Positions 9,236 to 16,912 of a stretch of 64,000 bases of DNA are shown here, piece after piece. Below the pieces are notes generated by a model. The model did not search any database, was not told the DNA's origin, and saw only the letters and a program-made list of their open reading frames with translations. The stretch's first letter is position 1. Each line of letters begins with the position of its first letter. Origin of the DNA: CAZEAN01 sp964510225 (GTDB lineage: Bacteria > Planctomycetota > Planctomycetia > Isosphaerales > Isosphaeraceae); NCBI GenBank assembly GCA_964510225.1, contig CAZEAN010000002.1, forward strand, positions 62,001-126,000. The letters run 5' to 3'. The position numbers and the translations under genes are program-made.

Positions 9236-10048
9236 GAACACAAGATGAGTAGCAACCGCCATAATCGTTCCGTCAGCGATGGCGTGGCTCATGATCGAGG
9301 GCCAGAGTGAGCCCGAACGCTGGTAAAGAGCCGTCCAGATCAGGGCAGCACCCATCACACCAGTGCAGCCGATGATGGTCACTAAGGGACCGACCCAAGT
9401 CGAGAGTAAGATGGCGTGGTGAGTGGTGAAGCAGAGTGCAGCGAAGAGGCTCGCGAGTGCAGCTCTCTGGTTCTGACGGAGATTGTCGGGCAAAAGCATC
9501 ATCCATTGTCGAAGCACAAACCAACGCCAGATATACTCTTCGAACAGTGGGTTGACCAGGATTACGTACAGTGCGATAGCACTATACGCGGGTGGTTCCT
9601 TGAGACCAATCGACTCCAGTTTCTGACCGACCCAGATCGCGTCGAATTGCCCTGCACAGAGAAGATACGCAACGATCACCACCATTCCCATCAATCCCCC
9701 GGCCCCGAGTCCGAGGATCCAATCAGCACGATTCGGCCAGCGCAGTCGGGGAATCGGTTGTTGCTCAACCTTGGTAAGCCAGAACAACGGTAGGAGTGCT
9801 ATCAGCAACCGGCCGCCGAAGGAGATCAGCTTTCCCCCTGCCCCCTCGATCCCGAAGAACATCACCCAGGCGGAGAGACTCGGGATGGGGACGACAACGA
9901 GGACCGAAAGCCAAGCCCAACGTCTCCCACGGTTGTTGTTTTGTACAGCCGATCCCTCAGCGTTAGCCTCAGGTGCAACCAAGACTACTTCCTCCAGTCG
10001 TGGATGAAGACCCGAAGAACCAGTTGGTTGCCGATCCGACGCCGCCAT
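9221..10048 (-). CDS. CPBP family intramembrane glutamic endopeptidase
   Basis: 275 residues from ATG at 10048. About eight hydrophobic segments follow a polar N-terminus of ~40 residues. The CPBP (CAAX protease and bacteriocin-processing, formerly Abi) signature is present. The EExxxR motif is seen as EEYIWR with Glu170/Glu171, FTTHH around His210/211 is the second conserved block, and SHAIADG around His255 is the third. These enzymes cleave substrates within or near the membrane; Rce1-like members process prenylated proteins. The substrate here is unknown. The gene is divergent from the fusion protein at 10154, about 105 bp away, so the two could share a promoter region, but no functional link can be claimed. 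Confidence 0.85.
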   Translation of the reverse strand: MAASDRQPTGSSGLHPRLEEVVLVAPEANAEGSAVQNNNRGRRWAWLSVLVVVPIPSLSAWVMFFGIEGAGGKLISFGGRLLIALLPLFWLTKVEQQPIPRLRWPNRADWILGLGAGGLMGMVVIVAYLLCAGQFDAIWVGQKLESIGLKEPPAYSAIALYVILVNPLFEEYIWRWFVLRQWMMLLPDNLRQNQRAALASLFAALCFTTHHAILLSTWVGPLVTIIGCTGVMGAALIWTALYQRSGSLWPSIMSHAIADGTIMAVATHLVFGKTW

Positions 10049-10153
10049 GGCAGACTAACACCTCCTCATTCTCATTCCAATTGACATACGAGGCAACGGG
10101 TCGGTTGGTTGGACCAACCTTGATTCGGTTCAACACGAACAGGGGAAGCAGGG

Positions 10154-12289
10154 ATGAAAACAGCACTGACAACACTGCTCACGATTCACTGGTTGGGGGC
10201 GTCGATCGGGTTTGGCCAGACTCCATCTGATCTGAGCGCTACCGCCGCGTATGCAGCATCGCGGCAGAATTCAGACGGTGGATTTGCCAACGAGCCCGGT
10301 GGCCCCTCGAGCCTCGGGACGACGAACGCCGCGATCCGGATTCTCCGCTATACAGGGAGTTCGATTCCAGACGTTCTCGGTGCAATCGATTACGTCCAGG
10401 ACCGGTTTGACCCTGCGACTGGTGGGTTCGAACCTGCTGAGGATCAGGCGCCGACCGTTCGCTCGACAGCGATCGGACTGATGGCGGTGGCTGAACTCCG
10501 GATCGATGATCAAGAGACTATTGATCGAGCGGTTCAGTTTCTCTCGACCCACGCAACATCGTTCCCTGACGTCCGGATCGCGGTTGCAGGGTTGGAAGCC
10601 GTCGGGGTCCGCTCGGAGAAGTTCGACGATTGGAGTGGTGAGATTCTCAAGAATCGAAACCCCGACGGTACCTGGGGCGAAGGAGCAAGCTTGGCATTCG
10701 ACACGGGAGGGACCGCGGCTGCACTCCTCCGGATGGGCTTCGAACTTGATCGTCGCGAGTCGATCATCGAGGCCACCCGATCTGGTCAGCAACCGGATGG
10801 TGCTTGGAGTGCAGACGGCCGCGTCACCAACTTGTCGAGCACTTATCGAGTTGTCCGAGGAATGTACATGTTGGGAGCTACTCCCGACCTGGATGCACTC
10901 CGAGGCTTTATTGCCCGTTGCTTACGCCCCGATGGAGGATACGCGGCTTCGCCTGACCAAGAATCATCGAGTATTGCATCGACCTATGTGGCCCGGATCC
11001 TCCTAAAATGGGCCAACTTGTTGGAAGGGCTCCCACCCCTTGTCGAAACTGCTGGTTTTACGCCACTATTCAATGGCCAAAACCTTGACGGCTGGGAGGG
11101 AGAGACATCGCTCTGGACCGTTGAAGACGGTGAATTGGTGGGTACGTCAACCGGACTCGATCACAACGAGTTCCTCGCCACCGAGCAATCCTTCGCTGAC
11201 TTCATTTTGAAGTTCAGCTTCCGCCTCCGCGATGGTGAAGGAAACAGTGGTGTGCAGTTCCGGAGTGAGCGGATCCCCGGTACCGAGATGAGGGGATACC
11301 AGGCAGACATCGGCGAGCGCTATTGGGGATCGCTCTACGATGAATCGAGACGGAACCGCGTTCTCGCCGAGGCCTCTGAGCAAGCAAGAGCTAGCGTCCG
11401 CGAGGATCGTTGGAACCAGTATCAGCTCCGTGCAATTGGCAACCGGATCTTGCTTCGACTAAACAATCGGCTGTCAGTCAACTATCTCGAAGAGGACGAC
11501 GAGATCCCCCAATCGGGACGGATCGCCGTTCAGATCCACTCCGGTGGGCCGATGGAGATTCGTTTTCGCGATCTGATGATCCAACCGCTTCCTCAGATCG
11601 CGATGGATGGCTCAGCGGACAGCCCCGGTTTTCATCGGAAGAAGCTCAAGAGTAGCGCTGAGAGAGATCGCCACTATGTCGTTTATCTCCCAGAGGGTTA
11701 CGACGGTACAAAGAAGTTCCCTGTGGTGCTCTTCCTTCATGGAGCGGGAGAGCGTGGTGCTGACGGTCTCTTGCAAGCCAAAGTCGGCTTGGGCCCAGCA
11801 ATTGCCGCCTCTCCCTCCAAATTTCCCCTGATCGCTGTCTTCCCGCAAGCTGGTCTCGAAAGCAACTGGCAGTTCGAATCACCCGATGCTCAGGCAGCGT
11901 TGTCAGCACTCGATGAAGTGATCAACGAATTTGCAGTCGACACAAACCGCGTGATTCTGACTGGCCTCTCGATGGGTGGAGCGGGAACTTGGTCAATTGC
12001 TTCCGCAGTTCCCGATCGCTTCTCCGCGATTGTTCCGATCTGCGGAGTAAGCGAGAATACGGATACGGTTCCAGTACTGCAGTCACTTCCTTGCTGGGGA
12101 TTCGTGGGCGACCGTGACCGTCCCCGGTTCTTTAGGAGTATGCGGGCGATGATCCGCGCCTTAACAGAGGCTGGTGCTGACCCTCAGTACACCGAATACC
12201 TCGATGTCGGCCACAATAGCTGGGATCGTGCCTACAACGAGCCCGGTTTGGTCGACTGGATGCTCTCAAAACAGCGTTACGCCGACTAA
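10154..12289 (+). CDS. Secreted three-module protein: prenyltransferase-like repeats, DUF1080, alpha/beta-hydrolase
   Basis: 711 residues from ATG at 10154. Residues 1-21 form a signal peptide ending GFG-Q. Residues ~25-290 contain prenyltransferase/squalene-cyclase-type alpha-alpha repeats (SRQNSDGGFANEPGG, RNPDGTWGEG, QQPDGAWSADG, LRPDGGYAASPDQ). Residues ~300-478 are a DUF1080 (3-keto-disaccharide hydrolase family) jelly-roll domain, from FTPLFNGQNLDGWEG to FRDLMIQPLP. Residues ~492-705 are an alpha/beta-hydrolase of the PHB-depolymerase/peptidase type. It has an oxyanion block FLHGAGERG, nucleophile Ser606 in GLSMGG, a likely acid at Asp653 or Asp655 (GDRDRP) and His687 in GHNSW. Carbohydrate or ester cleavage outside the cell is likely; how the repeat domain contributes is unknown. 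A hairpin at 12315-12338 may end the transcript. Confidence 0.88.
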   Translation: MKTALTTLLTIHWLGASIGFGQTPSDLSATAAYAASRQNSDGGFANEPGGPSSLGTTNAAIRILRYTGSSIPDVLGAIDYVQDRFDPATGGFEPAEDQAPTVRSTAIGLMAVAELRIDDQETIDRAVQFLSTHATSFPDVRIAVAGLEAVGVRSEKFDDWSGEILKNRNPDGTWGEGASLAFDTGGTAAALLRMGFELDRRESIIEATRSGQQPDGAWSADGRVTNLSSTYRVVRGMYMLGATPDLDALRGFIARCLRPDGGYAASPDQESSSIASTYVARILLKWANLLEGLPPLVETAGFTPLFNGQNLDGWEGETSLWTVEDGELVGTSTGLDHNEFLATEQSFADFILKFSFRLRDGEGNSGVQFRSERIPGTEMRGYQADIGERYWGSLYDESRRNRVLAEASEQARASVREDRWNQYQLRAIGNRILLRLNNRLSVNYLEEDDEIPQSGRIAVQIHSGGPMEIRFRDLMIQPLPQIAMDGSADSPGFHRKKLKSSAERDRHYVVYLPEGYDGTKKFPVVLFLHGAGERGADGLLQAKVGLGPAIAASPSKFPLIAVFPQAGLESNWQFESPDAQAALSALDEVINEFAVDTNRVILTGLSMGGAGTWSIASAVPDRFSAIVPICGVSENTDTVPVLQSLPCWGFVGDRDRPRFFRSMRAMIRALTEAGADPQYTEYLDVGHNSWDRAYNEPGLVDWMLSKQRYAD

Positions 12290-12314
12290 AGGTGGTAAGA
12301 ACAGTTGGATGTGG

Positions 12315-12338
12315 GGCGGACTTGTCATCTTGTCCGCC
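12315..12338 (+). terminator. Inverted repeat downstream of the three-module gene
   Basis: GGCGGAC, ten-base loop, GTCCGCC, starting 26 bp after the stop codon at 12289. The position suits a terminator, but no T-run follows. Confidence 0.4.
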
Positions 12339-12477
12339 ACGTCGTATGGGTTCCCCTGTGCAACAGGGAGAGCGATCGTTCTTTGGACGATCGTAGAGAC
12401 CTTGACGAGTCAGGCTCAAGTCGGCTCATCGGGTTACTGGATCCGAGATACCCTCGTCTCGAGACAGGAGCGGAACC

Positions 12478-13053
12478 TTGACGATCACTGCGAGAGTCCG
12501 TGGAGAATTTGAGCACCAACCGAGGGGAACCGGATCATTAACTGATCCTGTGAGGATCGATCCAGCGCTAACTGGTCCAATCGATCTTGCCGTCGCTCTA
12601 AAAGTGGAGGAATCCGTTGGTGATTCCCCAGGAGCGAACAACCGAGATATCAACTCGGACCACGTTTCTCTGAAAAGCTTCCGAGGATGTGGCTCCCTAG
12701 CAACTAGTTTCGTTGCGCAACCGGAGAGCGATTCAGATCTCAGTCGTCTGGAAAGGGACCTGCAATCCGAGGAGTTGATTGGGATCTCGGAACAATTGAT
12801 CCCCGCTTATGCTACTGCCCCAGACATTGTTCACAATACGTGCCAAGGAACTCTTGCATTTCGTTGCTCGGGCTTTTCAGAGAGTGGCAACTGGATCACT
12901 ATTGCCCGGTCAATTGCGGGGCTCGCTGTCTTCAATGACTGCGCGACATCGTTTGGCTGGGCGGTTGTGGAGCCAGCGACCTCAAGCGAACTAACACTCC
13001 ATCGGTGGCCGTTGGGCGATCCATCCCCACTCCCCCTTACTCACTCTGCCTAA
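12478..13053 (+). CDS. Doubtful open reading frame, 191 residues
   Basis: This is the longest frame in an otherwise empty 856-bp stretch. It starts with TTG without a clear ribosome binding site, has mixed codon use, no signal peptide, no membrane segment and no recognised motif. The predicted protein is unusually rich in Ser, and its composition does not look like that of neighbouring proteins. It could be a lineage-specific gene, a decayed gene or chance. Listed for completeness only. Confidence 0.2.
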   Translation: MTITARVRGEFEHQPRGTGSLTDPVRIDPALTGPIDLAVALKVEESVGDSPGANNRDINSDHVSLKSFRGCGSLATSFVAQPESDSDLSRLERDLQSEELIGISEQLIPAYATAPDIVHNTCQGTLAFRCSGFSESGNWITIARSIAGLAVFNDCATSFGWAVVEPATSSELTLHRWPLGDPSPLPLTHSA

Positions 13054-13145
13054 CGAGCGGGATTGTTGATGGATCTAGCTCAATTGTACTGACGACAGGT
13101 GCCGATCTGAAGACGCACCTGTCGTAGCTTAATATTTTTTCGGGG

Positions 13146-14312
13146 TTAGGCGGCTCGGAGCCAATCACGAATTCGGCCGAGTTCGTTTGACCAAGTGCTG
13201 TCGAGTCGTCGACGGACGTAGCATCCGTAGAGGAGATCGAGCGTTTCGGTGAGATGACGGAGGTAGTTGATCCGACCTTCCGCCGCCTCGCGGCCAGAGA
13301 CTCCATCCTCTTTGGGCAGGGAGGCCCCCGAAACAGAGAACGCCTCGGCTTGGAGGGTCAGTTCATACTGGGCCCCTTGGCGTTCCATTAGAAGGCCGGC
13401 CTTGCGGGGAAGCTTTCCAGATTGCAGGGCTCGGAGCGCTTCGGGGAGCCGAGTCGGTCCTTCGTTCGAGAGGTTATCGCGACCGGTCTCCCCCCGAGGG
13501 CAATCCAGTGTCAGTGTCTTCGAGATCATCACCGAGCATTCGGAGCCATCAGGCAACGTAAGTACATCACTCTCATGATGGAGTGTGTGCCAGAGCCAGA
13601 GCAGAAACTCGTTCCCCCAGTAATCACGGGCAGTGGGATCGGCTTCGGCCCAAGCGATACTTGAATAGAGAGCTTCATCACCTTCACCGAAGAGGGCGAG
13701 TGGGGCATCATTGCTTAAACCATCCGCCGATCCTGCTTCTAGTGCGGCTGCTGCAGCGAGACTTCCCGCCGTTACCGGCTCTAACTCACGTTCGAAAGTT
13801 TCACGGAAAAGCGGCAACAGGCGATCGAGGACCGAGCTGGATGTGCTGGCGGCATACAAGGTGTTCGTTTGACCATCCCAGAGTACGTTCGTCATTTTCC
13901 GACGACGGAATCGGCCATCTGCCGCTTCAGCCTCGGCACGAACTTGAGCCGCCTCTTTCGCCTCTTGGCGTTGAGCCTTGGTCGGTCGCCCGGAAGGATT
14001 CTGAGCCGCCCGAGCTTCGAGTTCGATCTCTGTGTACGCTTTTAGGAGGTCGCTTGGGATTTTATCGGCATCGATCCGGAGTCCGATGTGGACGACGTCA
14101 TTGATAATATTTTTAAGGAGGTCGAAGGTCATGTCGAGAACGTGGCCGCCCCCAGACCAACCATAATGAACGCCGTCAGCGGGGTCGACATCGACTCGAC
14201 GACCGATCGCGTGGTTCGAGGCCAGTTGCAGTATGTCTTCATCGAATGGCAACGGCGATCCGCCACTGACTTGATACCGAACAAAACTGACTCGACCGTT
14301 CAAGAAGCCCAT
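13146..14312 (-). CDS. RdgC-like protein (recombination-associated DNA-binding family), divergent
   Basis: 388 residues from ATG at 14312 with a strong GGAGGAG at 14318-14324. The N-terminus (MGFLNGRVSFVRY) resembles the start of RdgC. A charged linker at ~110-140 (RPTKAQRQEAKEAA) leads into FRRRKMTNVLWDGQTNTLYA and SSSVLDRLLPLFRETF. These correspond in order to the E. coli RdgC stretch in which a Lys/Glu linker precedes [20 protein letters not shown] and an amphipathic helix. E. coli RdgC is a ring-shaped dsDNA-binding protein that restrains RecA. This protein is ~85 residues longer, with an added region at ~205-330. The similarity is by eye and partial, so the family call is tentative; if wrong, it is a conserved hypothetical. 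The neighbour thrS is divergent. Confidence 0.5.
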   Translation of the reverse strand: MGFLNGRVSFVRYQVSGGSPLPFDEDILQLASNHAIGRRVDVDPADGVHYGWSGGGHVLDMTFDLLKNIINDVVHIGLRIDADKIPSDLLKAYTEIELEARAAQNPSGRPTKAQRQEAKEAAQVRAEAEAADGRFRRRKMTNVLWDGQTNTLYAASTSSSVLDRLLPLFRETFERELEPVTAGSLAAAAALEAGSADGLSNDAPLALFGEGDEALYSSIAWAEADPTARDYWGNEFLLWLWHTLHHESDVLTLPDGSECSVMISKTLTLDCPRGETGRDNLSNEGPTRLPEALRALQSGKLPRKAGLLMERQGAQYELTLQAEAFSVSGASLPKEDGVSGREAAEGRINYLRHLTETLDLLYGCYVRRRLDSTWSNELGRIRDWLRAA

Positions 14313-14670
14313 CGACGCTCCTCCGCTTATCCTGGGGCGATCTCGGAAAAACCTGATGATCAGGTGTCACCAAGCGCCGATTTCCTCACCGTGCTGAGCA
14401 TTCATCGACCATCGCCTGGTCGCTCACGAGCGAGGATCCGAGGTCAACAACCGATTAGACCGATCATTCGTGACGGATCGATTCCATCGATGAGGGTTTC
14501 GGACGAACCAAAGAACTCCCGAGGCTAGACGGCGCTCCGAGGGTCGTGCTAGCCTACCGAATTGAAGTGATTTGACGCTGTTGATGGTCTCTGCTCGCCG
14601 GTGTTGTGGATCGGAGAGGAGTAGGCTATCGTTTCCGAGGCCGGCCGATTGATGGCCGGACATGATTTCG
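14313..14670. other. Divergent intergenic region upstream of thrS
   Basis: About 350 bp between the RdgC-like gene and thrS. I see no gene. It holds a small hairpin ACCTGA-TGA-TCAGGT at 14351-14365 and the hairpin next to the thrS start at 14641-14659. Promoters for both genes should lie here, but I cannot name convincing -35/-10 boxes. Confidence 0.5.
14641..14659 (+). promoter_or_regulatory. Hairpin over the thrS ribosome binding region
   Basis: CCGGCC, seven-base loop GATTGAT, GGCCGG. The stem ends two bases before the ATG at 14662 and 11 bases before the ATG at 14671, and it contains the only GGA-like ribosome binding sequence (GGCCGGA, 14654-14660). Folding would hide the site. E. coli thrS is autoregulated through 5' leader structure, so a translational control role is possible, but that is inference. 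Confidence 0.4.
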
Positions 14671-16842
14671 ATGGTTCAGATCAAGCTCCCCGACGGATCG
14701 ATTAAAGAATATTCCGAAGGCGTCCGAGCACGCGAAGTCGCCGCCTCCATTGGCAAACGGTTGGCCGATGCTGCGATTGCTGCTGAAGCCAACGGGACGA
14801 TCGTTGATCTCGATCTCCCTCTGGAAAACGGCATTGAGACGCCGATCGAACTCCGACTCCTCACCTCAAAAGATCCTGAGGCAATAGGTGTCTTGCGGCA
14901 CTCAACGGCTCATATTATGGCTCGGGCTGTTCTCAGGCTCTTTCCGGGAGCCCAGCTTGCGTTCGGGCCGACAACGGCGAATGGCTTCTACTATGACATC
15001 AGCGTCGCCGGAAATCGGGCGATCAGTGAAGATGACTTCCCAGCGATCGAAGCCGAGATGACCCGCCTGATTAAAGACGGTGAACCCTTCGAACGCTTTA
15101 CGTTACCCATTTCCGAAGCGATGGAGTTCTGCGGCGGTCTTGGTCAGAAACTCAAGGTCGAACATATCGACGAGGAACTCCGGCAACACGGCACGGTTTC
15201 GTTCTACCGCCAAGGTGAGTTCGTCGACCTTTGTCGAGGGCCACACATCCCCCACGCGGGCAAAGTTGGTGCGTTCAAGCTTCTCTCGATTGCTGGTTCC
15301 TATTGGAAGGGCCGGACTGACGGCCCGATGCTCCAACGCCTTTACGGGACCGCCTTCTTTGACAAGAAAGAGATGGCCGCCTACCTCGAGCGGATCGAGG
15401 AAGCGAAGAAACGGGACCACCGGAGGATCGGCAAGGACCTCGGCCTCTTCACTATCTCCGAGAAGGTTGGTCCAGGTCTCATCCTCTGGATGCCCAAAGG
15501 GGCGACGGTCCGTGGGGTCCTCGAAAATTTCTTGAAAGAAGAGTTGATCAAACGAGGCTACGAACCGGTTTACACGCCTCATATCGGTAAAGTCGAACTC
15601 TACAAGACCTCAGGACATTATCCGTATTACCGTGACTCCCAGTTCCCGACGCTCCGGATGCTCAACGATCCGTCGATGGCTTTGGTCGCAGGCCTCGAAC
15701 GGGGTGAACTCGATGATCCTGCCCAGAAGGAACTTTTGAAAGATGCTGGGATCGCCACTGATGGATACTGGGATCTCGATGCTGCAGGGCGGATCGCTTA
15801 CATCACGGAGCGTGGTGTCAGCGAAGAGTATCTGCTCAAGCCGATGAACTGTCCGCACCACATTCAGATCTATGCTGCTCAGCCGAGAAGTTATCGCGAC
15901 CTTCCGGTCCGGCTCGCTGAATTTGGCACGGTTTATCGCTACGAGCAGTCAGGTGAACTCTCGGGAATGACCCGCGTCCGTGGCTTCACTCAAGACGACG
16001 CTCACCTCTTCTGTACCCAGGAGCAAGTTCGCGACGAATTTCGGTCGACGATGGAGCTGACTCAGTTCATTCTCAGCAGTTTGGGACTGGATGACTACAA
16101 GGTCCGACTCTCCAAGAGTGACCGCGACGATCCCAAATATAAAGGGGCCGATTTCGACCTCTGGGAACGAGCGGAAGCCGACATCCGGTCGGTGCTCGAC
16201 GAGATGGGTCTACCCTACGAGGAAGCTCATGGCGAGGCCGCCTTCTACGGTCCGAAGGCCGATTTCATTGTTCGTGACTGCCTCGGACGTCGTTGGCAGC
16301 TTGGTACGGTCCAACTCGATTACGTCCTCCCCGAGCGTTTCGGGCTCGAGTACAACGGTGCCGACAATGCGCCACACCGTCCGGTGATGATCCACCGCGC
16401 TCCGTTCGGCTCAATGGAGCGGTTTATGGGGATCCTCATCGAGCATTTTGCGGGGGCCTTCCCGCTCTGGCTCGCACCCGAGCAGGTCCGTGTCCTGCCG
16501 ATCTCCGACAAGTTCAACGACTATGCTGATCAGGTTCTGAACGAACTCCGCAAAGCAGGGCTCCGGAGCACCGTCGACCGTCGACCCGAGAAGATCGGGG
16601 CGAAGATCCGCGATGCTCAGCTTGAGAAGCTCCCCGTGATGCTTGTCGTCGGCGCTAAAGAGGCCGAAGCCAAGGCTGTGGCCTACAGGGACCGGATCGA
16701 CGGTGACCGCGGCACCTTCCCTCTTGCCGAAGCGGTTGCGCGACTCCAAAGCGAGTCGAATTCTCGGCAGATTCGTCAACCTGTTACGTCCATGAGCGAA
16801 CCGGCGGCGACCGATGAGCAGGCGCAACAGCATGAGTATTGA
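14671..16842 (+). CDS. thrS: Threonyl-tRNA synthetase
   Basis: 723 residues from ATG at 14671, which gives the usual N-terminus MVQIKLPDGS; an in-frame ATG at 14662 would add three residues. It charges tRNA-Thr. Domains in order: TGS (1-65), editing/second additional domain (HSTAH at ~77-81, CRGPH at ~188-192), class II catalytic core, and anticodon-binding domain. Zinc-site residues are Cys394 in MNCPHH, His445 in GFTQDDAH, and a third His expected before motif 3. Motif 3 is visible in MIHRAPFGSMERFMGI. An insertion of ~58 residues (~326-385) separates SGHYPYYRDSQFP from EEYLLKPMNCP, where E. coli ThrRS has only a few residues. A ~30-residue Ser/Ala/Gln-rich tail extends the C-terminus. Confidence 0.96.
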   Translation: MVQIKLPDGSIKEYSEGVRAREVAASIGKRLADAAIAAEANGTIVDLDLPLENGIETPIELRLLTSKDPEAIGVLRHSTAHIMARAVLRLFPGAQLAFGPTTANGFYYDISVAGNRAISEDDFPAIEAEMTRLIKDGEPFERFTLPISEAMEFCGGLGQKLKVEHIDEELRQHGTVSFYRQGEFVDLCRGPHIPHAGKVGAFKLLSIAGSYWKGRTDGPMLQRLYGTAFFDKKEMAAYLERIEEAKKRDHRRIGKDLGLFTISEKVGPGLILWMPKGATVRGVLENFLKEELIKRGYEPVYTPHIGKVELYKTSGHYPYYRDSQFPTLRMLNDPSMALVAGLERGELDDPAQKELLKDAGIATDGYWDLDAAGRIAYITERGVSEEYLLKPMNCPHHIQIYAAQPRSYRDLPVRLAEFGTVYRYEQSGELSGMTRVRGFTQDDAHLFCTQEQVRDEFRSTMELTQFILSSLGLDDYKVRLSKSDRDDPKYKGADFDLWERAEADIRSVLDEMGLPYEEAHGEAAFYGPKADFIVRDCLGRRWQLGTVQLDYVLPERFGLEYNGADNAPHRPVMIHRAPFGSMERFMGILIEHFAGAFPLWLAPEQVRVLPISDKFNDYADQVLNELRKAGLRSTVDRRPEKIGAKIRDAQLEKLPVMLVVGAKEAEAKAVAYRDRIDGDRGTFPLAEAVARLQSESNSRQIRQPVTSMSEPAATDEQAQQHEY

Positions 16843-16912
16843 GCTGATCGAGAGTTCATTTTGCCAGTAGAATCCCCGAAAAACTCACGCCGGATCTAAT
16901 CCGAGTCTCAGG

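Larger units (their letters stand above)
12290..13145. other. Region of 856 bp without a confident gene
   Basis: It holds two hairpins (12315-12338, and CGATCGT/ACGATCG at 12373-12393) and one weakly supported open frame (12478-13053). Nothing in it resembles a known family to my eye. It may be a decayed gene. Confidence 0.4.
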
